A program made the position numbers and the translations under genes. Below, piece by piece: positions 9,001 through 19,102 of a stretch of DNA of 34,983 nucleotides. Where the stretch lies: positions 1-34,983 of the forward strand of contig VEQH01000049.1 in assembly GCA_018883325.1 (NCBI GenBank), in the 5' to 3' direction. The DNA comes from Flavobacteriales bacterium (GTDB taxonomy: Bacteria > Bacteroidota > Bacteroidia > Flavobacteriales_D > Crocinitomicaceae). Under the pieces are notes generated by a model. That model was not told the origin of the DNA and ran no database searches. It was given only the letters and a program-made list of their open reading frames with translations. Each line of letters opens with the position of its first letter. Position 1 is the first letter of the stretch.

Positions 9001-12000
9001 GAAGACCCGATAAATCACAGCCATTGCTAAAAGGAACAAGTTCTCCTGTAAATGATGAGTAGTTATCTGGTCCAAGAGTTGTTGCCAAAGCATTTAACAC
9101 CAAGTTTCTTACGTTGTCAACAATCGTTGGGTCAGCACCACCACCTGCGGATAGAACAGCAGAATCGCCAATACAAATTACTCCATCATTATTTGTTATA
9201 CCTGAAGTTTCAGTATTTGCAATGTTTACAATTGGCGCTGGAACAGTTGTTACCATTTTACTCATCGATGAGGAACAACCGTTTGCATCTGTGATTGTAA
9301 GGGTGTAAGTGGTAGTTGTTGCTGGATTTTTGGTGATGGAAGCGGTTGTTTCACCAGTAGACCACACATAAGCAATTCCATTCGAAGCGCTTAATGTAAT
9401 GTTCACATTCGCACAAATCGACGCATCGTCTGGAGTTCCTGAGTTTTCTGTTACGTCTATTCCAATGAAAGGTAGAGCATTCACCGTGATGGTTTGTTGC
9501 GCCGTACCTTGACAACCATTTGTTCGTGCAGTAACGGTGTAAGTGGTTGTAATTGTTGGACTTTGCGTAATTGAAGCTGTTGTTCCAGTTACTGACCAAG
9601 AGTAAGTTGTTCCACCTGATGCAGTCAATGTTGCACTTGCACCCGTACAGATTGTTCCATCATTGTTGGTTGTACCAGACGTTTCAACTACTGAAATACT
9701 TGGAACAGGATTAGGACTAACGTTGATTGTTCTTGAAGCCGTTCCAGTACATCCTGAAGCATTGGTAGCGGTTACGGTGTACGTAGTAGTTGTTGAAGGA
9801 TTTCTAGTAATAGTAGTGGAAGTTTGACCAGTTGACCATAAATAACTCACGCCACCTGATGCTGTCAAATCTACATCAAAACCATCACAAATTGTTCCAT
9901 CGTTATTGGCTGTTCCTGAACCTTCAATAATTGAAATGGAAGCTGTGGGTGAAGTTACGACGGTCAAAGTTTGTGAACTTGTTGCCGAACATCCGTTGGA
10001 GTTGGTAACGGTAACGGTATAAGTTGTTGTCGTCGCCGGGTTTTTGGTGATTGCAGCCGTTGTTTCACCTGTTGACCAAGCGTAAGCAGTTCCGCCTGAA
10101 GCGGTCAAGGTCGTTGAAACGTTCGCACATATCGAACCATCGTTTGGTGTTCCTGAAGTTTCAGCGACAGCAATTGAAGCTGTTGGTAATGAATTGACAG
10201 TTATTGTTTTATTCGCTGAGCCAGAACAGCCATTTGCATTTGTTAATGTTACTGTGTAAGTTACAGTTGATGTTGGAGTTTGCGTAATGGAAGCTGTTGT
10301 TGCTCCTGTTGACCAAGCATAGGTTTGACCACTTGGTAAAGACAAGGTAACGCTTGCGCCCGAACAGATTAATCCATCATCGTTGCTTGCTCCACTTGTT
10401 TCAATGGCTGCAATACTTGGAACTGGATTTCCGTTAACAGTAATCGTTCTTGAAGCCGTTCCCGAACAGCCTGAAGCATTGGTTGCAGTTACGGTGTAAG
10501 TAGTTTCTGAACTTGGACTTTTAGTAATCGCAGCTGTGGTTTCACCCGTTGACCAAGCGTAGTTGATCTGAGGAGCAGGAACAATACTTACTGGAAAGAA
10601 ACCATTTAATTCTACATAATCACTGATGGCATTACCGTCGTTAGTTGATATGGAAACAACAGGAATAGTAACTGACGCATTAGTTATTGTAATTACTGCA
10701 GGACCAGCATTTGCAACATTATTATAAATAACAACTGCAGCTGCACCTTGTGCCTGAGCTTGTAGTGCTTTAGTATCAAATCCACACGTTCCGCGTTGAG
10801 CTAAAACTATTTTTCCAGTGAAAAATCCTGCTGGATAGCCAGTTAAGTTACAACCATTTCCAATTGGAATTATTTCTGCTGTTACAGTCGAATAATTATT
10901 TGGTCCAAGAGAGGTAGCTAAAGCATTTAAAACTAAGTTTCTAACATTATCAACGATGGTTGGATCAGCTGAGCCTCCAGCAGAAAGTTGTACACTTGCT
11001 CCCGAACAAATGGTTCCGTCGTTATTGGTTGTTCCTGAGGTTTCAGTTACTGAAATACTTGCTGTTGGCCCAGCAACTGTAGTTAAGGTTTGGGAAGCTG
11101 TCGCAGTACAGTTATCTGCACTTGTAACTGTAACGGTATAAGTTGTTGTCGTCGCTGGACTTTTTGTAATCGCAGCCGTTGTTTCACCTGTTGACCACAA
11201 ATAAGACACGCCACCTGAAGCGGTTAATGTTGCCGAAGTGCTCGCGCAAATCGATGCATCGTTGGCTGTTCCTGAGTTTTCTGTTACTGCAATGGATGGA
11301 GTTGGTGGAGTACATAATAGACAAACTGAACCTGAAGAACCATCATCAGTAAATGTCCAACCTTTTGTGTTGGCTAAGAAATCATGAGCAGTTTGCGCAT
11401 TTGTTCCAAATTGAATTCCATTTGCTCCAATTATTCTATTTGATGGAATAGTAGGATTGTTCGCCCAGTCAATAAGAATTTGCGAATAAGTTGCACACGA
11501 AAGACCTGCGTTCATGAAAATATCCGTTAGGTTAGCGTTGGCATTCAAACTAGGGCTAATTACCTGATTGAAGGCTGCTGCAGATCTAAACATGGAAGAT
11601 AAATTCGTTACATTTCCTATGTTCCAACCTGAAATATTTTGATTGAAAGCTGTTGCGCCTCTAAACATTTCTGACATGTCTGTTACGTTACTCGTGTTCC
11701 AACCTGAAATGTTTTGGTTGAAAGCAATTGCGTTATAAAACATACCTTGCATGTTTGTTACGTTACTGGTGATCCAGGAGCCAATATTCTGATTAAACGA
11801 TGATGCATTATAGAACATTCCTTGCATGTTTGTTACGGAACTTGTGTTCCATCCACCAATGTTTTTATTGAATGCTGGCGCATTTCTAAACATAAAAGAC
11901 ATATTGGTGACATTGCCTGTATTCCACGTTCCAATATTTTCATTAAATACCGTTGCTCCATCAAACATATTTGACATGTTTGTTACGTTACTTGTATTCC

Positions 12001-15000
12001 ATGTCCCAATATTTTGATTAAAAGAAGTAGCGATTCTAAACATATTCGACATGTTAGTCACATTACTTGTATTCCATGCACTAATATTTTTATTAAACGC
12101 TGATGCGAAATAAAACATTCCGTCCATGCTTATTGCTGAGCTTGTATTCCATCCTCCAATATCTTGGTTAAATGCCCCTGTGAATCCAAACATCCCTGAG
12201 AAATCAGTTACATTTGAAACGTTCCAAGAACCAATGTTTTGATTGAACAATTGAGTTTGCTGAAACATATAAGCCATATTTGTAGCAGCACCTGTGTTCC
12301 ATCCACCAATATTTCCATTGAAAGCAGTGGCAGCCGCAAACATTCCACCAAAATCAGTAACTGCCGCCGTGTTCCATGAACTAATATCACCTGTAAAAGC
12401 ACTTGCATCATAGAACATTTGGGACATATTCGTAATCGTTGATGTGTTCCAAGTGCTTAACAAAGGATAGCCTGTAAAGCTTGTGCTTCCACTGAACATT
12501 TCTGAAGCATTTGTTACTAAACTCAAATTTGGAACATCTGTCGCTGTAATGGTCATATTTCCAAAATTTGAAAGCATTTTGTTAGCCCTCGTCCAGTTCG
12601 TTGAACCAAACTGAACCACTTTTCTTAAATATGGCCAATAATTTGAAGGCAATTGCTCGTTTGCAAATGCCTTCAAATTCGTTTCGCTAATGTAAAGCGT
12701 GAATTTCTCATTCGCATTGGTAGTGATAGTGAAATTTCGTGAAGAGGTTATTGTGTTGTTTGTTCCTGCATGGTTGAATGTCCCGAAACCAGTTTTTCCT
12801 GTTTCGGTGGTGTACCAATACGAAACATCTCCATTGGTAAGCACACTTGCATAAGAAGAAGTCAAACTTGTACTCGCTTGCCACTCAGTCACAAAAGCCG
12901 TGGTACTTGTCAAGAATAATTTTGCAGAACTGCTAATCACCTCACACCCCTCACTTATCACTTTTACACGGAACAATTTCCCATGATCTGGAACAGTTAA
13001 AGCGGATGTGGTGTAAGTTGTAGCAGTTGCGCTCGAAATATCTGTCCACGATGTACCGTTGTTCGTGCTTTGTTGCCACTGATAGGTCAAGTTTGTACCT
13101 GTTGCAGCTACTGAGAACGATGCCGTTTGACCAATGTTTTGTGTTTGGTCTGTTGGTTGAGTGGATATTACTGGGTTGTTGCAATTTATTCCTTGTGAAA
13201 TCATCACGCGGTTGTTTGTTCCTGTGTTTGAAACAGCAAGGAACATATTATTCCCATAAGCCACTCCCATCCAGTTGTTATCAACCGGTGAATTTCTCAA
13301 AGTCCAGTTAATTCCATCAGGGCTTGTCATCACTCTTGTGCCCGTTCCTGACTTAGCAACGGCCACAAAAAGTCCTCCACCAAAAGAAACCGAAGTCCAA
13401 TCGAGATCTGCGGCAGAAGTTTGTATTGTCCACGTAATACCGTCAGGGCTCGTCATCACGCGATTTCCTGTTCCTGAATTGGCAACCGCTACAAATAAAT
13501 TATTACCATACGTTACTGATTTCCAATTGTTATCAGCTGCCGAAGTTCTTGCTGTCCAAGTAATCCCATCTGGACTTGTCATGACACGATTGCCCGTTCC
13601 ATTATCTCGAACTGCAACGAAAAGATTATTTCCAAAGACTACGTCTGTCCAGCCTGTACTAGACACACCAGTTGTATTTGACCAACTCGAACCATTAGTA
13701 CTTCGCATGACAGCCCCTCCTGATGGCATAAACATAGATCCTACTGCTACAAAGGCATTATTTCCATAAGCAATAGCATTCCATCCTCCTGAAGCCGAAG
13801 CGGCATCTATCCAATTAATAGCATCAGAACTTGTATAAAGTGCACTCGCCCCACTATAACCAGTACCGACAGCAACGTAAAGATTATTCCCATAGGTAAC
13901 ATCTTTAAGTTCCTCTAATGGAGTAAAAGTTGAAGGGCTATTGATCCAATTGACACCATTCGAACTTTTCATAATTGCTCTATAAGGTGGTGCAGATGGT
14001 TTTCCTACTACCACGAATTCATTATTTATGTAAGAAACAGCATTCCAACTAGTCTCAATTGCTGCATTTGAATACCAAGTAATACCATCTGTACTGGTCA
14101 TCACACGATTTCCTGTACCACTTGAAGCTACCGCTACAAAACGACCGTTACCGTAGGCTACAGAAGTCCAATTATTGTCAGCTGCGGATGTTCTTGATGT
14201 CCATGTATTTGCATCAGTACTTGTCAATACACGGTTATTAGTTCCGCTACTCGCAACTACAACATACATATTATTTGCAAAAATAACATCAGTCCATGAA
14301 TTAGACACTGGCGTATTTCGTGTCATCCAATTTGAGCCATCTGAACTAGTTTTAATATAACCCGTACCCACTGCAGAACCCACAGTAAGAAAACTATATC
14401 CGTTAGAAACGACACTATTCCAATCAGTTGTGTTGTTCGATTGAGAAGTCCAGTTTGATGCATTTGTACTAGTGTAAACTACACCAGTTCCTAATGCTTG
14501 TGTTCCGACAGCTACAAAAGTTCCAAACATTGAAACGGTTACATCCCTTAGTTCCACATTAGGTGAAAAATCCGTTGCACAAGCAGTCCAGTTTAGTCCA
14601 TCAGTACTATACATTACCGCCTTTCCGTAAGTGCCAGCTGCTTTTCCGACGGCAATAAACCTATTGTTGACATAACTTACAGCGAACCAGCTACCATTTA
14701 CTCCATCATTTAAAGTTGTCCATGTAATACCATCTGTACTCGTCATTACTCGGTTATTTGTTCCGTCCGATGAAACAGCCACAAAACGACCATTACCGTA
14801 AGCCACTCCTCTCCAACTATTATCCGCAGGTGAAGTTCTACTTGTCCATGTTAACCCATCGGGACTCGTCATAATACGGTTACCCGTACCACTCGAAGCT
14901 ACTGCAACGAACATATTGTTACCATACGTTATCGCTCTCCAATCCAAATCCTGACTTGCAGGTCCAATTGTAGTAATACTTTGCCAACTGACACCCGCAG

Positions 15001-15103
15001 GTTGCTGCGCCCTCAAATTCGGCATAAACTGTAAAAACAAGAGCAAGAAAAGTACCCAATTCCGGGTGTACTTACTGCCAAAAACACTTTTTAAATAAGT
15101 CAT
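6071..15103 (-). CDS. Giant T9SS-secreted modular adhesin with double propeller, BspA-like and PA domains
   Basis: 3010 residues. Approximate order: signal peptide 1-32; 14 tandem units of about 43 residues at 40-638 with the pattern [27 protein letters not shown]; Ig-like domain 640-732; BspA-like DUF285 region 733-1260 with 13 copies of a 25-residue unit ([13 protein letters not shown]); PKD-like repeats 1262-2330 with the pattern ICxGASxTLTASGGxxYAWSTG; five Ig-like domains 2331-2756 (ITTQPxALTQC, YQWKKDG); a further PKD-like stretch; and a type A T9SS sorting domain over the last 75 residues ([22 protein letters not shown]). Two protease-associated domains (about 1378-1509 and 1989-2124, with [19 protein letters not shown]) are inserted inside PKD-like units. 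It should cross the outer membrane through the T9SS and stay on the surface or be released. An adhesin role is inferred from architecture. No enzymatic domain is seen. Confidence 0.88.
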   Translation of the reverse strand: MTYLKSVFGSKYTRNWVLFLLLFLQFMPNLRAQQPAGVSWQSITTIGPASQDLDWRAITYGNNMFVAVASSGTGNRIMTSPDGLTWTSRTSPADNSWRGVAYGNGRFVAVSSDGTNNRVMTSTDGITWTTLNDGVNGSWFAVSYVNNRFIAVGKAAGTYGKAVMYSTDGLNWTACATDFSPNVELRDVTVSMFGTFVAVGTQALGTGVVYTSTNASNWTSQSNNTTDWNSVVSNGYSFLTVGSAVGTGYIKTSSDGSNWMTRNTPVSNSWTDVIFANNMYVVVASSGTNNRVLTSTDANTWTSRTSAADNNWTSVAYGNGRFVAVASSGTGNRVMTSTDGITWYSNAAIETSWNAVSYINNEFVVVGKPSAPPYRAIMKSSNGVNWINSPSTFTPLEELKDVTYGNNLYVAVGTGYSGASALYTSSDAINWIDAASASGGWNAIAYGNNAFVAVGSMFMPSGGAVMRSTNGSSWSNTTGVSSTGWTDVVFGNNLFVAVRDNGTGNRVMTSPDGITWTARTSAADNNWKSVTYGNNLFVAVANSGTGNRVMTSPDGITWTIQTSAADLDWTSVSFGGGLFVAVAKSGTGTRVMTSPDGINWTLRNSPVDNNWMGVAYGNNMFLAVSNTGTNNRVMISQGINCNNPVISTQPTDQTQNIGQTASFSVAATGTNLTYQWQQSTNNGTSWTDISSATATTYTTSALTVPDHGKLFRVKVISEGCEVISSSAKLFLTSTTAFVTEWQASTSLTSSYASVLTNGDVSYWYTTETGKTGFGTFNHAGTNNTITSSRNFTITTNANEKFTLYISETNLKAFANEQLPSNYWPYLRKVVQFGSTNWTRANKMLSNFGNMTITATDVPNLSLVTNASEMFSGSTSFTGYPLLSTWNTSTITNMSQMFYDASAFTGDISSWNTAAVTDFGGMFAAATAFNGNIGGWNTGAATNMAYMFQQTQLFNQNIGSWNVSNVTDFSGMFGFTGAFNQDIGGWNTSSAISMDGMFYFASAFNKNISAWNTSNVTNMSNMFRIATSFNQNIGTWNTSNVTNMSNMFDGATVFNENIGTWNTGNVTNMSFMFRNAPAFNKNIGGWNTSSVTNMQGMFYNASSFNQNIGSWITSNVTNMQGMFYNAIAFNQNISGWNTSNVTDMSEMFRGATAFNQNISGWNIGNVTNLSSMFRSAAAFNQVISPSLNANANLTDIFMNAGLSCATYSQILIDWANNPTIPSNRIIGANGIQFGTNAQTAHDFLANTKGWTFTDDGSSGSVCLLCTPPTPSIAVTENSGTANDASICASTSATLTASGGVSYLWSTGETTAAITKSPATTTTYTVTVTSADNCTATASQTLTTVAGPTASISVTETSGTTNNDGTICSGASVQLSAGGSADPTIVDNVRNLVLNALATSLGPNNYSTVTAEIIPIGNGCNLTGYPAGFFTGKIVLAQRGTCGFDTKALQAQAQGAAAVVIYNNVANAGPAVITITNASVTIPVVSISTNDGNAISDYVELNGFFPVSIVPAPQINYAWSTGETTAAITKSPSSETTYTVTATNASGCSGTASRTITVNGNPVPSIAAIETSGASNDDGLICSGASVTLSLPSGQTYAWSTGATTASITQTPTSTVTYTVTLTNANGCSGSANKTITVNSLPTASIAVAETSGTPNDGSICANVSTTLTASGGTAYAWSTGETTAAITKNPATTTTYTVTVTNSNGCSATSSQTLTVVTSPTASISIIEGSGTANNDGTICDGFDVDLTASGGVSYLWSTGQTSTTITRNPSTTTTYTVTATNASGCTGTASRTINVSPNPVPSISVVETSGTTNNDGTICTGASATLTASGGTTYSWSVTGTTASITQSPTITTTYTVTARTNGCQGTAQQTITVNALPFIGIDVTENSGTPDDASICANVNITLSASNGIAYVWSTGETTASITKNPATTTTYTLTITDANGCSSSMSKMVTTVPAPIVNIANTETSGITNNDGVICIGDSAVLSAGGGADPTIVDNVRNLVLNALATTLGPDNYSSFTGELVPFSNGCDLSGLPSGFLNNKIAVIASGTCDYDVKALQAMSKGAIGVIIYNSVANGNPIVITTVNPAVTVPVISISNADGEAIGLYAELNGFFPVTIVPGTVATYAWSTGETTASITKSPTTTTTYSVLVTNSEGCSTSQDVTVTVNNLPVPSISVAETSGTTNNDGTICFDASATLTATGGTAYAWSTGATTADLTQSPTATTTYTVTVTNTNGCQATTDETVTVNALPTPSVSVAETSGTTNDDGNICADATTVITATGGTAYAWSSGENTAAITKNPSVTTTYTVTVTDANGCSATTSQTLSIDPLAVPTITTQPFALTQCASTDASFSVAATSSEAIAYQWKKDGNAINGANSATLTVNALVATDAANYSVDVIGLCGTVPSESVALVVNPLTVITTQPISATQCFGTDVNFSVVATGTAPLSYQWMKNGNNLDLETNSTLALSNISNADAEDYTVEITGACGTITSNAVALTVTPLTEITAQPTALVQCAATNATFSVNATGAGVLTYQWRKDGNDMAGETNATLTLNNLVANDAADYSVEVTGVCNVVNSDTVALQVNPLTQITTQPIALTQCTGTTANFNVAATGTGTLTYQWKKDGNDIVGETNTTLTLANLVAANAGNYTVVVTGECNAVTSTVANLVVNPLTVITTQPVGATNCAGTSVAFNVVATGTGTLTYQWKKDNSNISGATAATFSYPSVLTTDAGSYTVEVVGGCGTVSSDAAVLVVNPIPATPVIAETPTLPICSGTEFLNFGAANAPAAGVSYEWTSNNGTVYAQGDSKQYALVSFPNAGAVEVILTATQDGCSASAVVEVPVQTQTSHTAQVNYFADNLVCQANLVTGYQWGYDDYPSLKGNVLTNEINQNYFNSALELDTKKYWVISTKENCYQKTYYNAVLSNETIALENGDIVVYPNPFRSTITISSEVNLENATLQLTTLSGEVVGNFEGTNADLNLDLSHLSSGLYFLQVNRTNGQKATLKIIKN
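8730..10970 (-). repeat. PKD-like repeat block flanked by two inserted PA-domain segments
   Basis: Inside the giant adhesin the recurring unit of about 79 residues (about 237 bp) continues on both sides of two related PA-domain insertions, near 10575-10970 and 8730-9135. Both insertions interrupt the unit at the same place, after AGG and before YAWSTG. The two share phrases such as [18 protein letters not shown], so they are copies of one another. Confidence 0.75.
11550..12520 (-). repeat. BspA-like (DUF285) 75-bp tandem repeats
   Basis: Thirteen copies of a unit of about 25 residues with the pattern [23 protein letters not shown] are readable on the minus strand. This is the bacterial-surface BspA/DUF285 (PF03382) repeat. 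The region lies between the Ig-like domain and the PKD-like stalk of the giant adhesin. It has no counterpart in the otherwise similar 2346-residue paralogue. Confidence 0.85.
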
Positions 15104-15120
15104 AATAATGAAATTTTCGG

Positions 15121-15128
15121 CAAAGTTC
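15121..15128 (-). promoter_or_regulatory. Candidate -7 box GAACTTTG of the giant adhesin operon
   Basis: It matches TAnnTTTG at all but the first position and lies 17 bp before the start codon. The same octamer, as AGAACTTTGC, precedes the exopolysaccharide operon at 29106-29113. It is centred 47.5 bp from the nearest GTTCTGAA element. Confidence 0.45.
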
Positions 15129-15161
15129 TCTTCTCATTCAAAAAAAAGGGTCAGAAAACAC

Positions 15162-15188
15162 GAAAATGTTCTGAAAATGTTCTGAACG
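15162..15188. promoter_or_regulatory. Tandem GAAAATGTTCT operator array of the adhesin operon
   Basis: Two adjacent 11-bp units GAAAATGTTCT (15162-15172 and 15173-15183) run into GAACG, creating the perfect near-palindrome GTTCTGAAC at 15179-15187. The centres lie 47.5 and 58.5 bp from the -7-like box. The same arrangement, with three units, precedes the paralogous adhesin at 28878-28914. Confidence 0.7.
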
Positions 15189-15245
15189 TAAAAACGTAAA
15201 AAATTAACTTACTGAAAATTAAGTAAATAGAATTTTAGTGGTTTT

Positions 15246-15254
15246 TTAGAACAT
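15246..15254. promoter_or_regulatory. Distal inverted copy of the operator, TTAGAACAT
   Basis: This is an inverted partial copy of ATGTTCTGAA. It lies 65 bp from the GTTCTGAAC centre at 15183. Equivalent distal copies lie at 19091-19102 (65 bp) and 28971-28981 (66 bp). Confidence 0.45.
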
Positions 15255-15293
15255 TTTTATTAACAAAATTTTATTTCATTACATAAATTTCTA

Positions 15294-15340
15294 TATACTC
15301 AGCCATAAGTCGATTTTTTAACCACTTATGGCTGAGTATA
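15294..15340. repeat. First long hairpin upstream of the ATPase gene
   Basis: TATACTCAGCCATAAGT (15294-15310) is followed after 13 nt by its perfect inverse ACTTATGGCTGAGTATA (15324-15340), a 17-bp stem. The same sequences form a second hairpin 30 bp downstream. Confidence 0.85.
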
Positions 15341-15369
15341 GAAATAAAAAATGAATAAAAATAAAACAC

Positions 15370-15417
15370 TATACTCAGCCATAAGTGATATTTTTTATAT
15401 ATTTGTGGCTGAGTATA
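15370..15417 (+). promoter_or_regulatory. Second hairpin, wobble-paired, ending 6 nt before the ATPase start
   Basis: The left arm 15370-15386 repeats the first hairpin arm exactly. The right arm 15401-15417 differs at two positions. In plus-strand RNA both differences become G-U wobbles, so all 17 pairs remain possible; as minus-strand RNA they would be A-C mismatches. This favours a structure in the ATPase transcript. Confidence 0.6.
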
Positions 15418-15419
15418 AC

Positions 15420-15427
15420 ACTTATGG
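15420..15427 (+). promoter_or_regulatory. Half-copy ACTTATGG overlapping the ATPase start codon
   Basis: The ATG at 15424-15426 is embedded in a further copy of the repeat half ACTTATGG. Extended by one base (15419-15427, CACTTATGG), it is perfectly complementary to 15379-15387 in the left arm of the second hairpin. It could therefore compete for pairing and sequester the start. Confidence 0.5.
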
Positions 15428-16815
15428 AATTAGTAGGAAGAATTAGAGAACGCTCATTATTTCAAGAACTTACAGAAAATGAAAGAGCTAATTTTGTTGC
15501 CATATACGGACGAAGAAGAATTGGAAAAACCTTCCTTATTAAAAACCATTTCAAAACCTTTGAATTTTATCACAGCGGTGTGGCAAATGTGGAAACCAAA
15601 CAACAATTAAAACTGTTTCATCAATCGCTTTGTCAATTCGGAAAAAAAGAATTTCCACTACCAAAAAATTGGTTTGAAGCATTTGATTTATTGAAAGTGA
15701 TTATCCAAAATTCGAGGCGAAAAAAGAAGGTGGTTTTTATCGATGAAATGCCTTGGCTACAAACCCAAAGGTCTAATTTCTTAGCTGCATTGGAATATTT
15801 TTGGAACCATTGGGCTTCTGAACGCACCGATTTGATATTCATTGTTTGTGGTTCTTCGAGTACATGGATTATCAATAAACTCATCAATAACAAAGCAGGT
15901 TTACACAATCGGATAACCCACAAAATCCATCTAAAGCCTTTCACACTTTCAGAGACAGAACTGTTTCTATCCAAAAAAGGAATTCAATGGAACCGCTATC
16001 AATTGGTAAAAGCTTACATGGTTTTCGGAGGAATTCCCTATTATTTGGAACAACTTCAAAAAGGAAAAAGTATCGATCAAAACATCAATGATTTACTTTT
16101 TGATGAAGAAAGTGTTTTGTTTAACGAATTTCAAAATTTATACGCTTCACTTTTCTCCAATCACGAAACGTATATCGAAATTGTGAACGCACTTGCAACT
16201 AAAAATAAAGGATTAACCAGAAACGAAATAGTTCCTTTGGTTTCCATCAACACGGGAGGAACCTTGAGTACCATTTTAGAAGATTTAGAGTTGTCGGGTT
16301 TTATACGAAAATATTACGCTGTTGGTAAAAAACAAAGAGACGCACTTTATCAATTGGTAGATACTTACAGTTTGTTTTATTTCAATTTTTTAAATCAAAA
16401 AAATAGACAAAAAAACCAATGGATACAGTTATTGGGTAGTCCAAAGCTGAATGCGTGGGGTGGTTACGCTTTTGAAATCGTTTGTTTGTGGCATATAGAA
16501 ACCATTAAAAAAGCAATGGGTATTGAAGGAATTCACTGCGACGTGTATTCGTGGTCAAATACCAATGCACAAATTGATTTAATTTTCGATCGAAAAGACC
16601 AAATTGTGAATGTATTTGAGATAAAATTTTCAGAAAATCAATTCATACTTCAAACAAATTATTTACTGAATTTGATGAATAAAGTGAATGAATTTAAAAG
16701 CAACATTCCAACTAAAAAAGCCATTCAGCTGACGATGATAACGACGTATGGTTTGGCAGAAAATGAGAACAAAGGAATGATACCTTTCCAATTGACCATG
16801 GAAGATTTGTTTTAA
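15424..16815 (+). CDS. P-loop ATPase with C-terminal DUF234/nuclease-like domain
   Basis: 463 residues from the ATG at 15424. The open frame extends 13 codons further upstream, but those codons run through the hairpin, and MELVGRIRERSLF is the typical start of this family. Walker A is YGRRRIGKT (K35), Walker B is KVVFIDE (D107, E108), and CGSS near 140 is a likely sensor. A winged-helix segment follows (NEIVPLVSINTGGTLSTIL). The C-terminal DUF234 part has D385 and E399-I-K401, a spacing like the PD-(D/E)XK nuclease fold. Such archaeal-type ATPases are common in Bacteroidota. Their role is not settled; DNA-related, defence or mobile functions have been suggested. It is flanked by its own hairpins and a terminator and is unrelated to its neighbours, so it may be an insertion. 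Confidence 0.8.
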   Translation: MELVGRIRERSLFQELTENERANFVAIYGRRRIGKTFLIKNHFKTFEFYHSGVANVETKQQLKLFHQSLCQFGKKEFPLPKNWFEAFDLLKVIIQNSRRKKKVVFIDEMPWLQTQRSNFLAALEYFWNHWASERTDLIFIVCGSSSTWIINKLINNKAGLHNRITHKIHLKPFTLSETELFLSKKGIQWNRYQLVKAYMVFGGIPYYLEQLQKGKSIDQNINDLLFDEESVLFNEFQNLYASLFSNHETYIEIVNALATKNKGLTRNEIVPLVSINTGGTLSTILEDLELSGFIRKYYAVGKKQRDALYQLVDTYSLFYFNFLNQKNRQKNQWIQLLGSPKLNAWGGYAFEIVCLWHIETIKKAMGIEGIHCDVYSWSNTNAQIDLIFDRKDQIVNVFEIKFSENQFILQTNYLLNLMNKVNEFKSNIPTKKAIQLTMITTYGLAENENKGMIPFQLTMEDLF

Positions 16816-16835
16816 TTGTTAGAAACTTTTGATTC

Positions 16836-16870
16836 AAAAAAAACGCCACCCTTTTCAGAATGGCGTTTTA
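16836..16870. terminator. Bidirectional terminator between convergent genes
   Basis: AACGCCA (16842-16848) and TGGCGTT (16861-16867) form a 7-bp stem. The minus-strand transcript is followed by eight T residues, and the plus-strand one by TTTTA. It serves the SBBP-repeat gene and probably the ATPase gene. It differs at one base from the terminator at 19216-19241. Confidence 0.8.
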
Positions 16871-16887
16871 CAAAAAGATAAAAGCTA

Positions 16888-18927
16888 TTAATTTTTAATA
16901 AATCGTTTTATAATTGTTCCATTTTCGGTTTTAACATGGAAAATATAAATGCCTTTGGATAAATAATTCAAAGTCATGTTAAACTTAGTGTTTTGGACCT
17001 GATATTCAGCCATCATTTGTCCTGTCGTGTTGTAAACGATAACACTTTCAATATTTCCATTGCTATTTTCGATACTTACATCTGAAGTTGCAGGGTTAGG
17101 GAATACAGAAATTCCAAATTCTAGATTTTCATTCAAACCAAGTGTGTTAATTGTTACACATGTACTTGTATCCGAACAGCCATTTCTTGATACAATTACA
17201 GCGTATTCACCATTTACACTTGCTACAAAAACTTGTGCTGTCTCCCCTTCAATCGCTTCATTGTTGGCACAATTTATCCATTGATACGAAGCATTTGGAA
17301 CATTAGCGAAAATGGTATAATTACTCAAAATTGTTGTTGCTTCAAGTACTTCTGAATTAATTGTTAAATTAAGTCTAATGACACTATCACAACCTTGTGC
17401 GGTTTGAAAGTATACAATCGCTGAATTATTATTAGAAGTATAAGTAATTCCATCAATCCAAGTATATGATCCACAAGAATTTTTGACATCTTCTGTAATA
17501 ATGGCACATTGTTTCAATTTCAAAGCAAAACCATCATAATCACCAGCTGAAGTACTGTTGTTTATACTTGCGTTAGGGTCAAAATCTACAGAAGATTTGA
17601 ATTTACCACCAATATAAATATTGCTTTGATTATCAATATGAATACTATTGGATATTGTTTCAAAAGAACCTTCAATTAGACCTGCCCATGCGAAATTGCC
17701 CGAAGGTCGGAGTTTTAAAATAAACTCATCTTTGCTACCTTCACTTGTTAAATTAAAAGTATTAATTGGATCTTGATCGAAATCAACAGTTGCACCAAAA
17801 TAACCGGTTACATAAATATTCCCAATCAAATCAGTTGCAACAGCATAAGCAGCATCACCTTGTTGAACACCATATTTTTGAGCCCAAATTAAACTTCCTG
17901 ATGCCGAATATTTAGCTACAAAAATGTCCATAACATTGCTTGGACCTGTTACCGTTAAAGGAAATGTTGCACTTGATGGGTCAAAATCAGCCGTTCCATT
18001 AAAAAGCCCTGCAATAACAATATTATCGTTTGGATCAATTGAGATATCCGTCGCTCCTTCCATTCCAGTCCCGCCAACATTATAAGCCCATATTAAATTT
18101 CCAGCCGAAGCATATTTAGCAATAAAAATATCTGTTGAACTTGATGTTAGGGTTATTCCACCCATGTCAGCAGCACTATTATTAAAAGATCCTGTAGCAA
18201 TAAAATTATTTTCATTATCAATAGCAACTTTAACAATATCTACAGAACCAGCGTACTGTTTTACCCAAACAAAATTTCCTGATGAATTCCACTTTGCCAT
18301 AAATGAAGATGTCTGAAAATCTCCTGTAACTAAATTACTAACTGATGTTCCTGGGTCAAAATCAGTTACGCTAGTAAATGAGCCATAAAAAATTAGATTA
18401 TCATCATTATCAACTGTTATACTTCTTGCCCCAATTCCTCCAACATTTCCAACAGTTTTTGCCCATTGAAAAACTCCAGCGGAATTGAATTTGGCAATAT
18501 ATAATTCAGTTGACCCTTGAGAAGTGAAAGTAAGATTATTTGACGCTGCACCAAAATCAATTGTAGTTTGAAACGCTCCAATGACATACGTATTGTTTTG
18601 ACTATCAATATCAAATCCTGTAATCGTAATGTTTTCTCCAATGATGTCTTTTGCCCAAATTAAATCACCTGAAGAATTGTATTTAGAAATATATACACCA
18701 ACATTAGAAGAAGCTCCGGCATCTAAATTCACAACAGTTGTTCCAGGATCGAAATCAACTACATTCTTAAATTGACCTGCGCTGATTACATTTCCATCTG
18801 TATCTGTTTTAACTCCAACAGTTAAATCAGCATTAGTTCCAGAAATAGTTCGAACCCAATCAAATTCTTGAGCGAATTGCCAATTAACCATTGAAGCTAT
18901 TGCGAAAGAGAGTAATAATTTTTTCAT
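16888..18927 (-). CDS. T9SS-secreted SBBP-repeat (beta-propeller-like) protein
   Basis: 679 residues. Signal peptide 1-20 (ending FAQ). Residues about 25-460 consist of SBBP-type repeats, each with a D-x-D/N-x-N turn and strands such as IYVTGYFGATVDFD or FVAKYSASGSLIWAQ, probably forming one or two propellers. About 470-525 has a cysteine-containing unit (CGSYTWIDGITYTSNN, GCDSVIRLNLTI) also used in the other two smaller T9SS genes. Then come an Ig-like segment (YQWINCANNEAIEG) and a type A T9SS sorting domain (VFPNPATSDVSIENSNG, LSKGIYIFHV, KRFIKN). It should be secreted and possibly surface attached; the ligand is unknown. The promoter carries the GTTCTGAAC element. Confidence 0.85.
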   Translation of the reverse strand: MKKLLLSFAIASMVNWQFAQEFDWVRTISGTNADLTVGVKTDTDGNVISAGQFKNVVDFDPGTTVVNLDAGASSNVGVYISKYNSSGDLIWAKDIIGENITITGFDIDSQNNTYVIGAFQTTIDFGAASNNLTFTSQGSTELYIAKFNSAGVFQWAKTVGNVGGIGARSITVDNDDNLIFYGSFTSVTDFDPGTSVSNLVTGDFQTSSFMAKWNSSGNFVWVKQYAGSVDIVKVAIDNENNFIATGSFNNSAADMGGITLTSSSTDIFIAKYASAGNLIWAYNVGGTGMEGATDISIDPNDNIVIAGLFNGTADFDPSSATFPLTVTGPSNVMDIFVAKYSASGSLIWAQKYGVQQGDAAYAVATDLIGNIYVTGYFGATVDFDQDPINTFNLTSEGSKDEFILKLRPSGNFAWAGLIEGSFETISNSIHIDNQSNIYIGGKFKSSVDFDPNASINNSTSAGDYDGFALKLKQCAIITEDVKNSCGSYTWIDGITYTSNNNSAIVYFQTAQGCDSVIRLNLTINSEVLEATTILSNYTIFANVPNASYQWINCANNEAIEGETAQVFVASVNGEYAVIVSRNGCSDTSTCVTINTLGLNENLEFGISVFPNPATSDVSIENSNGNIESVIVYNTTGQMMAEYQVQNTKFNMTLNYLSKGIYIFHVKTENGTIIKRFIKN

Positions 18928-18979
18928 TTTTCAGAATGTTTTGTGAGTGATTTGTTCCACTCGAAGGTGAATATTAATT

Positions 18980-18987
18980 CAAAGGAA
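18980..18987 (-). promoter_or_regulatory. Candidate -7 box TTCCTTTG of the SBBP gene
   Basis: One mismatch to TAnnTTTG. It is centred exactly 47.5 bp from the GTTCTGAAC centre at 19031, the same distance as in both giant adhesin promoters. Confidence 0.4.
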
Positions 18988-19024
18988 TTAAAATATTGTT
19001 CTTCAGCAAGTAAATATTCCATAA

Positions 19025-19036
19025 ATGTTCTGAACG
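19025..19036. promoter_or_regulatory. GTTCTGAAC operator upstream of the SBBP gene
   Basis: Single perfect copy ATGTTCTGAACG. It sits in the 334-bp gap between two T9SS genes. Confidence 0.65.
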
Positions 19037-19090
19037 ACAAAAAACACTTAATTAAACTACTAATTATCAATCGATTAAAGATAAACAAGT

Positions 19091-19102
19091 CGTTTAGAAC
19101 AT
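19091..19102. promoter_or_regulatory. Distal inverted operator copy CGTTTAGAACAT
   Basis: Inverse of ATGTTCTGAACG with one mismatch, centred 65 bp from the proximal copy. Confidence 0.5.

Noticed and set aside
15385..15423. Upstream start of the ATPase gene
   Set aside because: The 13 extra codons run through the second hairpin. The family normally starts at MELVGR, so 15424 was chosen.
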